From assembly GCF_038443705.2 (NCBI RefSeq), contig NZ_CP151767.2:248001-312000 (forward strand): DNA of 64,000 nucleotides, given 5' to 3'. Source of the stretch: Yoonia sp. SS1-5 (GTDB taxonomy: Bacteria > Pseudomonadota > Alphaproteobacteria > Rhodobacterales > Rhodobacteraceae). Under the pieces are notes generated by a model. It did no database searches and was not told where the DNA came from. It saw only the letters and a program-made list of their open reading frames with translations. Shown here piece by piece: positions 8,428-16,287 of the stretch; positions within the stretch are counted from its first letter, which is position 1; every line of letters begins with the position of its first letter. The position numbers were made by a program, and so were the translations under genes.

Positions 8428-9927
8428 TTATTCCATGACGGGGATCGAGAATTCCCCGCCCTCCTTGATCCCGGATGGCCAGCGGGATGTGATCGTCTTG
8501 GTGCGTGTATAGAACTTGAACGCATCCGGCCCATGTTGGTTCAGGTCCCCAAAGACCGATTTTTTCCAGCCCCCAAAGGTGTGATAGGCCAGCGGTACCG
8601 GGATCGGCACATTGATCCCGACCATGCCGATATTCACGCGGGCGGCGAAGTCACGGGCCGCGTCGCCATCACGGGTAAAGATTGCCGTGCCGTTGCCATA
8701 TTCATGATCCATCGCAAGGCCCAGGGCCTCTTCATAGCTTTGCGCCCGGACGGTGGACAAAACAGGACCGAAGATTTCCTTTTTGTAGATGTCCATATCC
8801 TTGGTGACGTTGTCAAAAAGATGCGCACCGACAAAAAAGCCGTCTTCATATCCCTGCAGGTTGAAATTCCGACCATCAACAACAAGCTTGGCGCCTTGGT
8901 CGATCCCGCTTTGGACCAGTTTGCCGATATTTTCCTTGGCCGCAGCCGTGACAACCGGCCCGTAATCGACGTCATTGCCCGAGGTATATGGGCCGACCTT
9001 CAACGCCTCGACCCGTGGGACAAGCTTTGCCAGCAGCCGGTCGGCGGTATCATCGCCTACAGGCACAGCCACAGAAATCGCCATGCAGCGTTCGCCAGCA
9101 GCACCGTAGCCTGCACCAACCAATGCGTCGGCCGCCTGATCCATGTCGGCATCGGGCATGATGATCATGTGGTTTTTGGCCCCGCCAAAACACTGCACCC
9201 GTTTGCCCTGCGCACAACCGCGCCCGTAGATATATTCCGCAATCGGCGTGGACCCGACAAAGCCAACAGACTGGATGACGTCGTGATCCAGAATAGCGTC
9301 CACCGCTTCCTTGTCGCCGTTGACGACCTGCAGAATGCCCTTGGGCAGGCCAGCTTCTTCCAGAAGTTCGGCCAGCATAAGCGGCACCGACGGGTCGCGT
9401 TCTGACGGTTTGAGGATGAACGCATTGCCGCAAACGATGGCCGGCGCAAACATCCACATCGGGATCATGGCTGGAAAGTTAAACGGGGTAATGCCGGCGC
9501 TGACACCCAATGGCTGTTTCATCGAATACATGTCGATGCCAGGACCGGCCCCGTCGGTGAATTCACCCTTCAGCAGTTGCGGCGCCCCGATGCAATATTC
9601 CACCACTTCCAGACCACGGATCACATCGCCCTTTGCGTCGGGAAGCGTTTTGCCGTGTTCGCGCGAAAGCGCCTCGGCCAGTTTGTCCATGTCGCGGTGC
9701 AGCAGACTGACGAAACTCATCATGACGCGGGCGCGGCGTTGCGGGTTTGTCGCGGCCCATTCTGGCTGCGCCTTGGCGGCGATTTCGACGGCTTGTGCGA
9801 GTTCTGCGGCATTTGCCAACGGCACTTTAGCCTGCACTTCGCCGGTGGCCGGATTGTATACATCGGCAAAGCGCCCGGATTGGCCTTTGACATGCGCACC
9901 GTTGATGTAATGGGTCAGTTCTTGCAT
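8428..9927 (-). CDS. mmsA: CoA-acylating methylmalonate-semialdehyde dehydrogenase
   Basis: Converts methylmalonate semialdehyde to propionyl-CoA with NAD+ and CoA, completing valine degradation and also serving inositol catabolism. At 499 residues it has the family's usual length. Aldehyde dehydrogenase landmarks are FNFPAMIPMWM, the CoA-acylating subgroup segment GGAKNHMI, the catalytic cysteine in GERCMAIS, and EIFGPVLS. ATG 9927 has a G-rich ribosome site (AAGGGGGG) 4-11 bases upstream; the longer frame runs into the divergent regulator and is not real. It is separated from mmsB by other genes. The LysR gene on the other side of the promoter is the obvious candidate regulator. Confidence 0.95.
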   Translation of the reverse strand: MQELTHYINGAHVKGQSGRFADVYNPATGEVQAKVPLANAAELAQAVEIAAKAQPEWAATNPQRRARVMMSFVSLLHRDMDKLAEALSREHGKTLPDAKGDVIRGLEVVEYCIGAPQLLKGEFTDGAGPGIDMYSMKQPLGVSAGITPFNFPAMIPMWMFAPAIVCGNAFILKPSERDPSVPLMLAELLEEAGLPKGILQVVNGDKEAVDAILDHDVIQSVGFVGSTPIAEYIYGRGCAQGKRVQCFGGAKNHMIIMPDADMDQAADALVGAGYGAAGERCMAISVAVPVGDDTADRLLAKLVPRVEALKVGPYTSGNDVDYGPVVTAAAKENIGKLVQSGIDQGAKLVVDGRNFNLQGYEDGFFVGAHLFDNVTKDMDIYKKEIFGPVLSTVRAQSYEEALGLAMDHEYGNGTAIFTRDGDAARDFAARVNIGMVGINVPIPVPLAYHTFGGWKKSVFGDLNQHGPDAFKFYTRTKTITSRWPSGIKEGGEFSIPVME

Positions 9928-9952
9928 GGAGTCCCCCCTTTTGGTTGCGCGC

Positions 9953-9981
9953 AGTATAGGCTTGCATTTTTGGCGGTAAAA
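9953..9981 (-). promoter_or_regulatory. Putative mmsA promoter
   Basis: On the minus strand TTTTAC (9976-9981), a 17-base spacer and TATACT (9953-9958) place transcription start about 20 bases before the mmsA start codon. The left arm of the inverted repeat described in the findings (9961-9971) lies in the spacer, so a regulator bound there would contact polymerase directly. Confidence 0.45.
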
Positions 9982-10027
9982 GCGGCAATAACTCAAAATC
10001 ATTTTGCAAAAATGTAAGGATACTGGC

Positions 10028-10927
10028 GTGAACTGGGATGATATGCGTGTGTTTCTGGCGGTTGCGCGCGCCGAGAGCCTGACTGGCGCAGCCCCCGTTT
10101 TGCGGATGGATCCGGCCACGCTGGCCCGGCGGATTGGCCGGCTTGAGCGGACGCTGGGGGCCAGTCTGTTTGTGAAATCCCCGCAGGGTTATGCGCTGAC
10201 CGATCTGGGCGAGCGGATGCGCGACCGCGCGGCTGATGCCGAAACGCAATTCAATCGTGCCATTGATGAAGGGCAGGGCGCGTCCGAGGCTTTGACCGGG
10301 CAAATCCGTATTGGCGCCCCGGATGGCGCCGCCAATTTTATTCTGCCCAAGGTCTGCGTAGCCATACAAGCCGCCAACCCAAAGCTGGAGGTGCAAATTC
10401 TGGCCCTGCCACGGGTGGTCAACCTGTCCCGACGCGAGGCGGATATGGCCGTGATGGTCAGTCAGCCCGTGGCTGGACGGCTGAGCGTGCAGAAAATCAC
10501 TGATTATCAACTGCATCTGGCAACCCGAAGAGATGCGCCGCCAATCCGCAATCGCGACGATCTGCGCGGGCGCCCGATTGTGGGCTACATTCCGGATATG
10601 ATCTTTGACAAGGAACTTGATTATCTGGGTGATCTGGCCGCCGGCGGCGTGAACCTTGCCTCGAATTCGGTTGCTGTGCAGTTGCAGATGCTGCGTCACG
10701 GAGGGGTCGGGGTTGTCCATGATTTCGTGATGCCATCAGCGCCCGAATTGCATCAGGTGCTGCGCGATGTGTTCTCGCTCCGCCGGTCATTCTATCTGGT
10801 CCGGCACAGTTCCGACCGGCATTCCGACCGGCTTACCCGGTTTTCGACCGCACTGATGCAGGGCATGCAGGCAGAGGTTGCCCGGTTGGAACAACGCGCA
10901 CGCTTGACAGGCAGCACTGTCATTTGA
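10028..10927 (+). CDS. LysR-family transcriptional regulator, divergent from mmsA
   Basis: A 299-residue LysR-type regulator. The N-terminal winged helix-turn-helix is clear (WDDMRVFLAVARAESLTGAA, then ATLARRIGRLERTLGASLF), followed by the periplasmic-binding-like effector domain. GTG 10028 is chosen because AAGGA lies 7 bases upstream and the product then begins MNWDDMRVF, a typical opening; TTG 10004 would have no ribosome site. It is divergent from mmsA across 100 bases holding inverted repeats, the usual arrangement for a LysR protein controlling its neighbour and itself. Control of valine catabolism is inferred; the effector is unknown. The well-studied Pseudomonas MmsR is AraC-type, so this would be a different solution. 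Confidence 0.85.
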   Translation: MNWDDMRVFLAVARAESLTGAAPVLRMDPATLARRIGRLERTLGASLFVKSPQGYALTDLGERMRDRAADAETQFNRAIDEGQGASEALTGQIRIGAPDGAANFILPKVCVAIQAANPKLEVQILALPRVVNLSRREADMAVMVSQPVAGRLSVQKITDYQLHLATRRDAPPIRNRDDLRGRPIVGYIPDMIFDKELDYLGDLAAGGVNLASNSVAVQLQMLRHGGVGVVHDFVMPSAPELHQVLRDVFSLRRSFYLVRHSSDRHSDRLTRFSTALMQGMQAEVARLEQRARLTGSTVI

Positions 10928-10964
10928 CACGCTGAGGTCATGTCATCGGTAAGGAGGCTACCAC

Positions 10965-11399
10965 ATGATCGTATCGCAAATTCTGAAATCAAAACCGGAT
11001 GGTGGCGTGATTTCTGTAAAACCCACCGATCATGTGAACGATGCCGTCAAGCTATTGTCCGAAAAGCGGATCGGGACTGTTGTGGTATCGCAGGATGGTC
11101 GATCTTTGGATGGGATCCTGTCCGAACGCGATATCGTGCGCGAAATGGGCAAACGCGGTATCGGTTGTTTGAGCGAGCCGGTCAGCGACATGATGACCGC
11201 CAAGCTTGTCACATGTTCGCCGACAGATAGTGCCGACGCGGTGCTTGAAATGATGACAAATGGCCGGTTCCGCCATCTGCCCGTGATGGACGGCGAAGGC
11301 ATGATTGGCCTGATTTCCATTGGTGATGTGGTCAAGGCCCGTCTGGCCGAACTTTCGATGGAAAAGGATGCCCTGCAGGGCATGATCATGGGTCACTAG
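10965..11399 (+). CDS. CBS-domain pair protein
   Basis: A 144-residue protein consisting almost entirely of two tandem CBS domains: the first from about residue 8 (VISVKPTDHVNDAVKLL) to the GILSERDIV motif, the second starting MTAKLVTCSPTDSADAV and ending LISIGDVVKARL. CBS pairs bind adenosyl nucleotides and sense energy state; no catalytic domain is attached, so it is probably a regulatory subunit acting on an unknown partner. AAGGAGG lies 7 bases before ATG 10965. It precedes coaD by 64 bases, with a hairpin in between. Confidence 0.88.
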   Translation: MIVSQILKSKPDGGVISVKPTDHVNDAVKLLSEKRIGTVVVSQDGRSLDGILSERDIVREMGKRGIGCLSEPVSDMMTAKLVTCSPTDSADAVLEMMTNGRFRHLPVMDGEGMIGLISIGDVVKARLAELSMEKDALQGMIMGH

Positions 11400-11403
11400 C
11401 ACC

Positions 11404-11429
11404 TCGGCTTGCCAAGCCGACGGATTTGT
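11404..11429 (+). terminator. Hairpin with T-rich tail after the CBS gene
   Basis: Perfect 7-bp stem TCGGCTT/AAGCCGA with a 3-base loop (11404-11420), starting 5 bases after the stop codon and followed by a moderately T-rich stretch. Probably an intrinsic terminator or attenuator before coaD. Confidence 0.5.
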
Positions 11430-11463
11430 TGTTGCTTGTGCGGCGAATGAAAAGGGGGGCGTG

Positions 11464-11958
11464 ATGCGCGTTGGACTTTACCCGGGCACATTTGACCCCG
11501 TCACACTTGGCCATATTGATATCATCCGGCGTGCCGCATCGCTTGTGGACAGGCTTGTCATCGGTGTTGCGATCAATCGTGACAAGGGGCCGCTGTTCTC
11601 GCTTGAGGAACGTGTCGCGATGATCGAGGCAGAATCGGCCCCGCTGGCCGCCGCCACAAATTGCGAGATCGTCGCGCATCCATTCGAGAATCTGTTGATT
11701 GATTGCGCCCGCGACGTGGATGCGACCGTGATTATTCGCGGCCTGCGTGCGGTGGCGGATTTTGAATATGAATATCAAATGGTTGGTATGAACCGGGTGC
11801 TGGATGACAGTATCGAAACCGTGTTTTTGATGGCCGAGGCGCAGCATCAGGCCATTGCCTCGAAACTGGTCAAGGAGATCGCCCGCCTTGGCGGTGACGT
11901 TGCCCAATTCGTCACCCCAGCGGTCAATGCCGCGTTGCGCGACCGATTTGGCGCTTGA
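11464..11958 (+). CDS. coaD: Pantetheine-phosphate adenylyltransferase
   Basis: Fourth step of coenzyme A synthesis: transfers AMP from ATP to 4'-phosphopantetheine. The 164-residue protein has the nucleotidyltransferase motif PGTFDPVTLGHIDI with its T/HxGH signature, and the conserved IIRGLRAVADFEYEYQM and substrate segments. ATG 11464 (just after an in-frame GTG at 11461) has AAAGGGG 6 bases upstream. The stop overlaps the TTG start of the following hydrolase gene (TTGA), so the two are translationally coupled. Confidence 0.96.
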   Translation: MRVGLYPGTFDPVTLGHIDIIRRAASLVDRLVIGVAINRDKGPLFSLEERVAMIEAESAPLAAATNCEIVAHPFENLLIDCARDVDATVIIRGLRAVADFEYEYQMVGMNRVLDDSIETVFLMAEAQHQAIASKLVKEIARLGGDVAQFVTPAVNAALRDRFGA

Positions 11959-12728
11959 ACTGGCTCTGGGCTGTGGGCGGTCTGTATCTTCTTTATGCAG
12001 CCGCGATGGTGCTTGCGCATCCCAAGCTGATCTACCCGTTTGGGCCAGACGTTTTTGATGCCCCCGGCTGGACGCAGGCGCAGGTCACCGACCGCGCCGT
12101 GTCGATTGCCCAATGGGACGGGACAGATGACGTGGCCGTCCTGTTTTTCATGGGCAATGGCGGGGCGCTGGCCTATTTCACCTACACGCTGAATGCGCAT
12201 GTTGATGCGGGCCGTACCGTTGTGGCGATGGAATATCCGGGCGGCGGCGGCATACCGGGCAAACCGTCCGAGGCCGGGCTGAAGGCTGATGCGCTTGCGA
12301 CCTATGATTGGTTAGCCAGCCAGCATGATGGGCCGATTGTGGTGCATGGCTATTCGATGGGGACAGGCATCGCGCAGCACGTCGCGGCCGAACGCGCCGT
12401 GTTCGCCATTATTCTGGACGCCCCATTTGTCAAAATGTGCGAACTGATGACCAAGGCCGCATGGCTGCCCGCCTGTTACATGCCAGGCGTGCAAAAGTGG
12501 AATTCTGCGGCCCTTGTTCCGCAGCTGAACGCACCCGTGCTGTTGCAGCATGGCAGTGCGGATCAGTTGATCCCGCTCCGTCAGGGCGCGCGGCTTGCCG
12601 CATTGATGCAGGCAGAAGGTCTGGATGTCGATTTTCACGCTGTGCCGGGTGCCACCCATAGCAATTTGGCCGGGCAGCCGGGATACCGTGATCGGATAGA
12701 TCGGTTTCTGTCGGATGTCCTGAAATAG
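11955..12728 (+). CDS. Membrane-anchored alpha/beta hydrolase
   Basis: A 257-residue serine hydrolase-like protein. An N-terminal hydrophobic helix (LWAVGGLYLLYAAAMVLA) probably anchors it in the inner membrane. The hydrolase fold follows with an oxyanion segment FFMGNGG, nucleophile elbow HGYSMGTG, an acid in LLQHGSADQLIPL and histidine in PGATHSN, so a full Ser-Asp-His triad is visible. It resembles the BEM46/ABHD13-type group. TTG 11955 overlaps the coaD stop, implying coupled translation; this non-ATG start is forced by the overlap. Substrate unknown. Confidence 0.8.
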   Translation: MNWLWAVGGLYLLYAAAMVLAHPKLIYPFGPDVFDAPGWTQAQVTDRAVSIAQWDGTDDVAVLFFMGNGGALAYFTYTLNAHVDAGRTVVAMEYPGGGGIPGKPSEAGLKADALATYDWLASQHDGPIVVHGYSMGTGIAQHVAAERAVFAIILDAPFVKMCELMTKAAWLPACYMPGVQKWNSAALVPQLNAPVLLQHGSADQLIPLRQGARLAALMQAEGLDVDFHAVPGATHSNLAGQPGYRDRIDRFLSDVLK

Positions 12729-12729
12729 G

Positions 12730-12758
12730 AAAGCCGCCCCAATGGAGCGGCTGGTTTT
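12730..12758. terminator. Bidirectional terminator between convergent genes
   Basis: AGCCGC (12732-12737) pairs with GCGGCT (12747-12752), followed on the plus strand by GGTTTT and on the minus strand by TTTCC. It lies just after the hydrolase stop and before the end of the convergent DUF1127 gene. Confidence 0.6.
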
Positions 12759-12777
12759 CAGCTTATCCTACAGCCGT

Positions 12778-12936
12778 TTAGCCGTAGATGGCCTTGCTGG
12801 CCGTGATGGCCGCATCTTCGCGGAAAAGTCCCAGATCAATGGCTGTTTGCTGGGGCATATCGCGCAGCTGTCGCTTGAGGCGCGTGTAAGCCACGCGTTT
12901 CTGGACGGCGGTACGAACTGTGTTCAAGACGGTCAT
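12778..12936 (-). CDS. DUF1127 small basic protein
   Basis: A 52-residue basic protein with the DUF1127 pattern: an N-terminal helix rich in Arg and Lys (VRTAVQKRVAYTRLKRQLRD) and the conserved tail DLGLFREDAAI. In Rhodobacter and other alphaproteobacteria related microproteins are stress-linked and may bind RNA; that is family knowledge, not shown here. ATG 12936 follows AAGGAG, while the longer open frame adds residues unlike the family. A promoter TTGTGC-N16-TAGATT can be read upstream. It stands alone between convergent terminators. Confidence 0.85.
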   Translation of the reverse strand: MTVLNTVRTAVQKRVAYTRLKRQLRDMPQQTAIDLGLFREDAAITASKAIYG

Positions 12937-12978
12937 TTGCGTGCTCCTTACTTGGTCATCGCGTTTCGGTATACACAA

Positions 12979-13006
12979 AATCTAGCCATGCTGCGTCGCG
13001 GCACAA
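12979..13006 (-). promoter_or_regulatory. Putative DUF1127 gene promoter
   Basis: On the minus strand TTGTGC (13001-13006), a 16-base spacer and TAGATT (12979-12984), about 43 bases before the start codon. The match to sigma-70-type elements is reasonable but not decisive. Confidence 0.4.
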
Positions 13007-13095
13007 GTCGCGTATTTGTGCTGCCGGTTATGCTGCAGATGCATAGCGGGCCGGGATTGTACCCGCCGCTGCACATCTTTCAGGCAAAGCCCCCA

Positions 13096-13130
13096 CAAAA
13101 GAACGCCGCCCTGCATGGCAGGACGGCGTT
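13096..13130 (-). terminator. Rho-independent terminator of gap1
   Basis: A 13-bp stem with one G-U pair (arms 13102-13114 and 13118-13130), a 3-base loop, then TTCTTTT on the minus strand. It lies 50 bases past the gap1 stop. Confidence 0.85.
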
Positions 13131-13179
13131 ATGTGAATTGCGCCGCTGGAGACGGGGTTTAATGCCCCGGCGGGCTTGA

Positions 13180-14181
13180 TTAGATCAGCTTGCCCATCGC
13201 GATGGCAGTGTCGGCCATCCGGTTGGAGAAACCCCATTCATTGTCATACCAGGTCAGAATGCGCACCATATTGCCATCCAGAACCTTGGTCTGATCGAGA
13301 TGGAAGATCGACGAATGCGGATCGTGGTTGAAATCAGAGCTGACCATCGGCAGGTCCGTATAGCCCAGAATACCCTTCAGCGGGCCATCGGCGGCGGCGA
13401 TGATCGCATTGTTCACCTCTTCAACGGTGGTCGCTTTTGTGGCCTCGAATGTCAGATCGACAACGGACACATTTGGCGTCGGAACCCGGATTGCAACGCC
13501 GTCCAGCTTGCCGTTCAGTTCCGGAAGCACCAGACCAACCGCCTTGGCGGCACCGGTGGAGGTTGGGATCATCGACAGCGCCGCAGCACGTGCGCGGTAC
13601 AGATCCTTATGCATCGTATCCAGCGTTGGCTGGTCGCCGGTATAGCTGTGGATCGTGGTCATGAACCCTTTGGTAATCCCCATCGCGTCGTTAAGGACCT
13701 TGGCGACAGGCGACAGGCAGTTTGTGGTGCAGGACGCGTTGGACACGACCAGATCGTCGCTGGTCAGAACGTCATGGTTCACACCGTAAACAATTGTTTT
13801 ATCGGCATCTTTTCCGGGTGCAGAGATCAGCACCCGGGATGCGCCATTGTCCAGATGCGCCTGGCAGGCTTCCTTGTTTGTAAAGATACCGGTGCATTCC
13901 AGGACCACATCGACATCCGCCCATGGCAGCTCGGCCGGGTTGCGGATGGCTGTGACTTGCATCGGGCCACGCCCCACGTCAATTGTGGTGTCCGTCGTGG
14001 TCACGGTCGCGGGAAAGCGCCCATGCACACTGTCGAACCGCAACAAATGCGCGTTGGTCTCAACCGGTCCCAGATCGTTGATGGCGATCACCTCGATATC
14101 GGTGCGCCCACTTTCGATGATGGCCCGCAAAACATTGCGGCCAATCCGCCCAAATCCGTTGATTGCTACTTTGACGGCCAT
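13180..14181 (-). CDS. gap: Glyceraldehyde-3-phosphate dehydrogenase, NAD-type (gap1)
   Basis: Interconverts glyceraldehyde-3-phosphate and 1,3-bisphosphoglycerate. The 333-residue protein has the N-terminal Rossmann segment [14 protein letters not shown], the aspartate after the second strand ([15 protein letters not shown]) that normally selects NAD+ over NADP+, the active-site motif SNASCTTNC and the C-terminal [18 protein letters not shown] lies just upstream of ATG 14181. Its promoter region holds a TTGACC -35 and a palindrome TGTTGGCGCTAACA over the -10, suggesting repression by a LacI-type carbon regulator. A second, diverged GAPDH lies 315 bases upstream. Confidence 0.96.
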   Translation of the reverse strand: MAVKVAINGFGRIGRNVLRAIIESGRTDIEVIAINDLGPVETNAHLLRFDSVHGRFPATVTTTDTTIDVGRGPMQVTAIRNPAELPWADVDVVLECTGIFTNKEACQAHLDNGASRVLISAPGKDADKTIVYGVNHDVLTSDDLVVSNASCTTNCLSPVAKVLNDAMGITKGFMTTIHSYTGDQPTLDTMHKDLYRARAAALSMIPTSTGAAKAVGLVLPELNGKLDGVAIRVPTPNVSVVDLTFEATKATTVEEVNNAIIAAADGPLKGILGYTDLPMVSSDFNHDPHSSIFHLDQTKVLDGNMVRILTWYDNEWGFSNRMADTAIAMGKLI

Positions 14182-14203
14182 TGCCTGTCCTCCTGTGCAT
14201 TCA

Positions 14204-14241
14204 TGTTGGCGCTAACATTGCGATTTGCGCGGAAAGGTCAA
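14204..14241 (-). promoter_or_regulatory. gap1 promoter and overlapping palindromic operator
   Basis: On the minus strand TTGACC (14236-14241) and an 18-base spacer lead to TGTTAG at the -10 position, which is the start of the 14-base near-palindrome at 14204-14217 (TGTTGGCGCTAACA read on the plus strand). Related sequences occur before gap2 at 15585-15617. The central CG and 14-base size fit LacI-family operators; the overlap with -10 implies repression. Confidence 0.5.
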
Positions 14242-14260
14242 GGCGATGTTGCGCCGCGCG

Positions 14261-14404
14261 CTAGCGCCAGAATGCAATATATTGTGTCAGATCTATCAAG
14301 TGCCGCATCACAAACTGCGGCACATCCCAATGGAGCACAAACTGATCCAACATCAAGCCAGCAATGATCAGGATCCCAAGGGAAAGCGCGATAGTATTGG
14401 TCAT
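14261..14404 (-). CDS. 47-residue single-pass membrane microprotein between the gap genes
   Basis: Small open frame of 47 residues. An N-terminal hydrophobic helix (IALSLGILIIAGLMLDQFVL) spans the membrane once, followed by a short tail containing His, Trp and Arg (VMRHLIDLTQYIAFWR). It lies between gap2 and gap1 on the same strand. No strong Shine-Dalgarno is present close to ATG 14404, so expression may come from readthrough of gap2. I do not recognise a named family, although small membrane frames next to gap genes fit my memory of Rhodobacterales genomes. Support comes from composition, position and an intact frame. Confidence 0.55.
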   Translation of the reverse strand: MTNTIALSLGILIIAGLMLDQFVLHWDVPQFVMRHLIDLTQYIAFWR

Positions 14405-14496
14405 GATGCGGGTCTAGCCCTCTGCACGGCGATTGGCAAAGCCCGTTTAGGCCTAAGGCAGAACTGTTAAGGCTTGTTTGCCGTCAGGGCAGGGAC

Positions 14497-15498
14497 CTAG
14501 TGAACCCGGCCCATCGTCGCCGCCACATCGGCCATGCGCGCCGAAAAGCCCCATTCGTTGTCGTACCACGCCAGAACGCGCACGGTTTTGCCGCCGACAA
14601 CCTTGGTCTGTTCGGGCGCGAAAATACAGCTTTGTGTGGTATGGTTGAAGTCAATGCTGACCTTGGCCTCGGCATCATAGGCCATGACCATGCCCATATA
14701 CCCCGAAGCGGCCTCGTTCACGATGGCGTTGATGTCATCCACTGTCACGGATTTACCGGCCTCGAAGGTCAGGTCGACAGCACTGACATTGGGGGTAGGG
14801 ACCCGGATTGCGGTGCCGTCGAGCTTGCCGCTGAGTTCCGGCAGCACCTCGCCCAGGGCCTTGGCCGCCCCTGTGGATGTGGGGATCATTGCCATCGCGG
14901 CAGCGCGCGCGCGGTATAGATCACTGTGCCGCCGGTCCAGCGTTGGCTGGTCGCCAGTATAGCTGTGAATGGTTGTCATGATCCCGCGTTCGATACCCAC
15001 GGCGTCGTTCAGCACCTTGGCCAGTGGTGCCAGGCAATTCGTGGTGCAGGACCCGTTGGACACCATCCGGTCGCTGCCCGTCAGGTTGCGGTGGTTGACC
15101 CCGTAGACAATGGTCTGGTCTACGTTCTTGGCAGGCGCAGAGATCAGGACCTTGCGCGCGCCGCGATCCAGATGAACGCTGGATTTGGTGCCATCATTGA
15201 ATTTGCCCGTGCATTCCAGCACCACATCAACCCCGTCCCAATCCAGCGTGGATGGATCATAAGTTGACATCACATCAATGGGGCCACGTCCCAGATCAAG
15301 GGTATTGTCCTTGATCGTGACCGGGTTGCCGAACCGGCCGTGGATACTGTCATATTTCAGCAGATGAGCGTTTGTCTCAATCGGGCCGGTTGCGTTGATC
15401 TTGACGACTTGCACGTCATTGCGGGCGGCTTCGGTGATATGGGCAAGGGTGCAGCGCCCGATGCGGCCAAAGCCATTGATGCCGATGGTGACTGTCAT
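14497..15498 (-). CDS. Glyceraldehyde-3-phosphate dehydrogenase, diverged second copy (gap2)
   Basis: A 333-residue GAPDH with complete Rossmann ([15 protein letters not shown]) and catalytic ([12 protein letters not shown]) regions but two departures from gap1. The position that carries the NAD-selecting aspartate reads KINATGPIETNAHLL, with Ala instead of Asp, as in GapB-type enzymes that accept NADP+. The active-site motif reads SNGSCTTNC rather than SNASCTTNC. Both suggest a different cofactor or direction, perhaps gluconeogenic; this is inference. ATG 15498 gives the standard N-terminus, and ATG 15513 is an alternative. Palindromes like the gap1 operator lie about 90-120 bases upstream. 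Confidence 0.92.
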   Translation of the reverse strand: MTVTIGINGFGRIGRCTLAHITEAARNDVQVVKINATGPIETNAHLLKYDSIHGRFGNPVTIKDNTLDLGRGPIDVMSTYDPSTLDWDGVDVVLECTGKFNDGTKSSVHLDRGARKVLISAPAKNVDQTIVYGVNHRNLTGSDRMVSNGSCTTNCLAPLAKVLNDAVGIERGIMTTIHSYTGDQPTLDRRHSDLYRARAAAMAMIPTSTGAAKALGEVLPELSGKLDGTAIRVPTPNVSAVDLTFEAGKSVTVDDINAIVNEAASGYMGMVMAYDAEAKVSIDFNHTTQSCIFAPEQTKVVGGKTVRVLAWYDNEWGFSARMADVAATMGRVH

Positions 15499-15584
15499 AC
15501 TCTTTACCCTCATACCTGCTTTGGGTGCAGGTATAGGCGTGTGGTTGATACGCTGCCAACCGCCAAAACCTTGTAAAGACAATA

Positions 15585-15617
15585 TGTTAGCGATAAAGTT
15601 TGCTGTTTGCGCTAACT
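15585..15617. promoter_or_regulatory. Tandem palindromic operator-like sites upstream of gap2
   Basis: TGTTAGCGATAAAG (15585-15598) and TGTTTGCGCTAACT (15604-15617), 19 bases centre to centre, followed by a half-site CGCTAAC (15623-15629). They match the gap1 palindrome and, as I remember it, the operator of the LacI-family central-carbon regulator CceR. Tandem spacing near two helical turns suggests cooperative binding. Confidence 0.5.
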
Positions 15618-15624
15618 GGTGACG

Positions 15625-16191
15625 CTAACGGAACCCGCGTTCGATCCGGCGCAGCTCTGCCACGGTGTAGCGGGTGGCGCGCGGGTCGTTGCGCCCCGGG
15701 ACAAACATCGGGTCAGTTGTCACGCAACGCGCACCACAAATCAGATCTGCGACCCCGGTTTGGCCATCAATCCGCCATAGCCGCCCGCCCGGGGTGCTGA
15801 CATAATCGTCAAGCAGGAATGCACGCGCACTGGTGATATCAACGGAAGACGGGATTTCGTTAAGGTAATTTGGCAGATATCGCCCATGGGTGTGATATGT
15901 GGCTACGGCGGTCTCGGCGACCTGATAGGCGCATCCATCAGCAGTCCCGCGCACCGGTGGCGTTGCCGCCAGCGTGCCATCCACGCGCTTGATGAAATTC
16001 CCGCAATATTCCCGCCCTTGCGAGATTGAAAGCGGCTGAAGCTGGTCCAGAAACCGCTGCGCAAACTGGTCTATATCCGTTGCGGGTACTACGGCAGCCG
16101 GCGGTGGTGCAGGCGCGGCTTGCGGGGCCACACAGGCGGTCAGTGCTGTGGCTGCCAGCATGGCAAGGCCCGCAAGGCGTGAACGGTACAT
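15625..16191 (-). CDS. Putative lipoprotein with DUF4329-like domain
   Basis: A 188-residue exported lipoprotein: an N-terminal hydrophobic stretch ends in the lipobox LTAC (cysteine at residue 20), followed by an Ala/Pro linker (APQAAPAPPPAAVVP). The globular part contains REYCGNF, a YHTHGRY segment, NEIPSSVDI and DDYVSTPGGRLWRID, a pattern I associate with DUF4329 domains found in Rhs toxins and in stand-alone secreted proteins; the HTHG motif hints at metal or catalytic histidines. ATG 16191 starts a normal signal sequence. It lies downstream of tkt past a very stable hairpin, so it is probably expressed separately. Function unknown. Confidence 0.72.
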   Translation of the reverse strand: MYRSRLAGLAMLAATALTACVAPQAAPAPPPAAVVPATDIDQFAQRFLDQLQPLSISQGREYCGNFIKRVDGTLAATPPVRGTADGCAYQVAETAVATYHTHGRYLPNYLNEIPSSVDITSARAFLLDDYVSTPGGRLWRIDGQTGVADLICGARCVTTDPMFVPGRNDPRATRYTVAELRRIERGFR

Positions 16192-16251
16192 GTGATCAGG
16201 CTCCGTCAGCGATATGACCGGCATGCCCCATCGCAGACCAGTTGTTGCAAG

Positions 16252-16280
16252 CGCGGCGGCAACATGTCTTTGCCGCCGCG
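16252..16280 (-). terminator. Very stable hairpin after tkt
   Basis: Perfect 11-bp G+C-rich stem (arms 16252-16262 and 16270-16280) with a 7-base loop, starting 8 bases beyond the tkt stop. No T-tract follows, so termination or 3'-end protection is inferred from structure and position alone. Confidence 0.55.
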
Positions 16281-16287
16281 TCCCATA

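Noticed and set aside
12742..13179. 145-residue plus-strand frame opposite the DUF1127 gene
   Set aside because: It runs through two terminator hairpins and antisense to a recognisable DUF1127 gene; composition is not protein-like.
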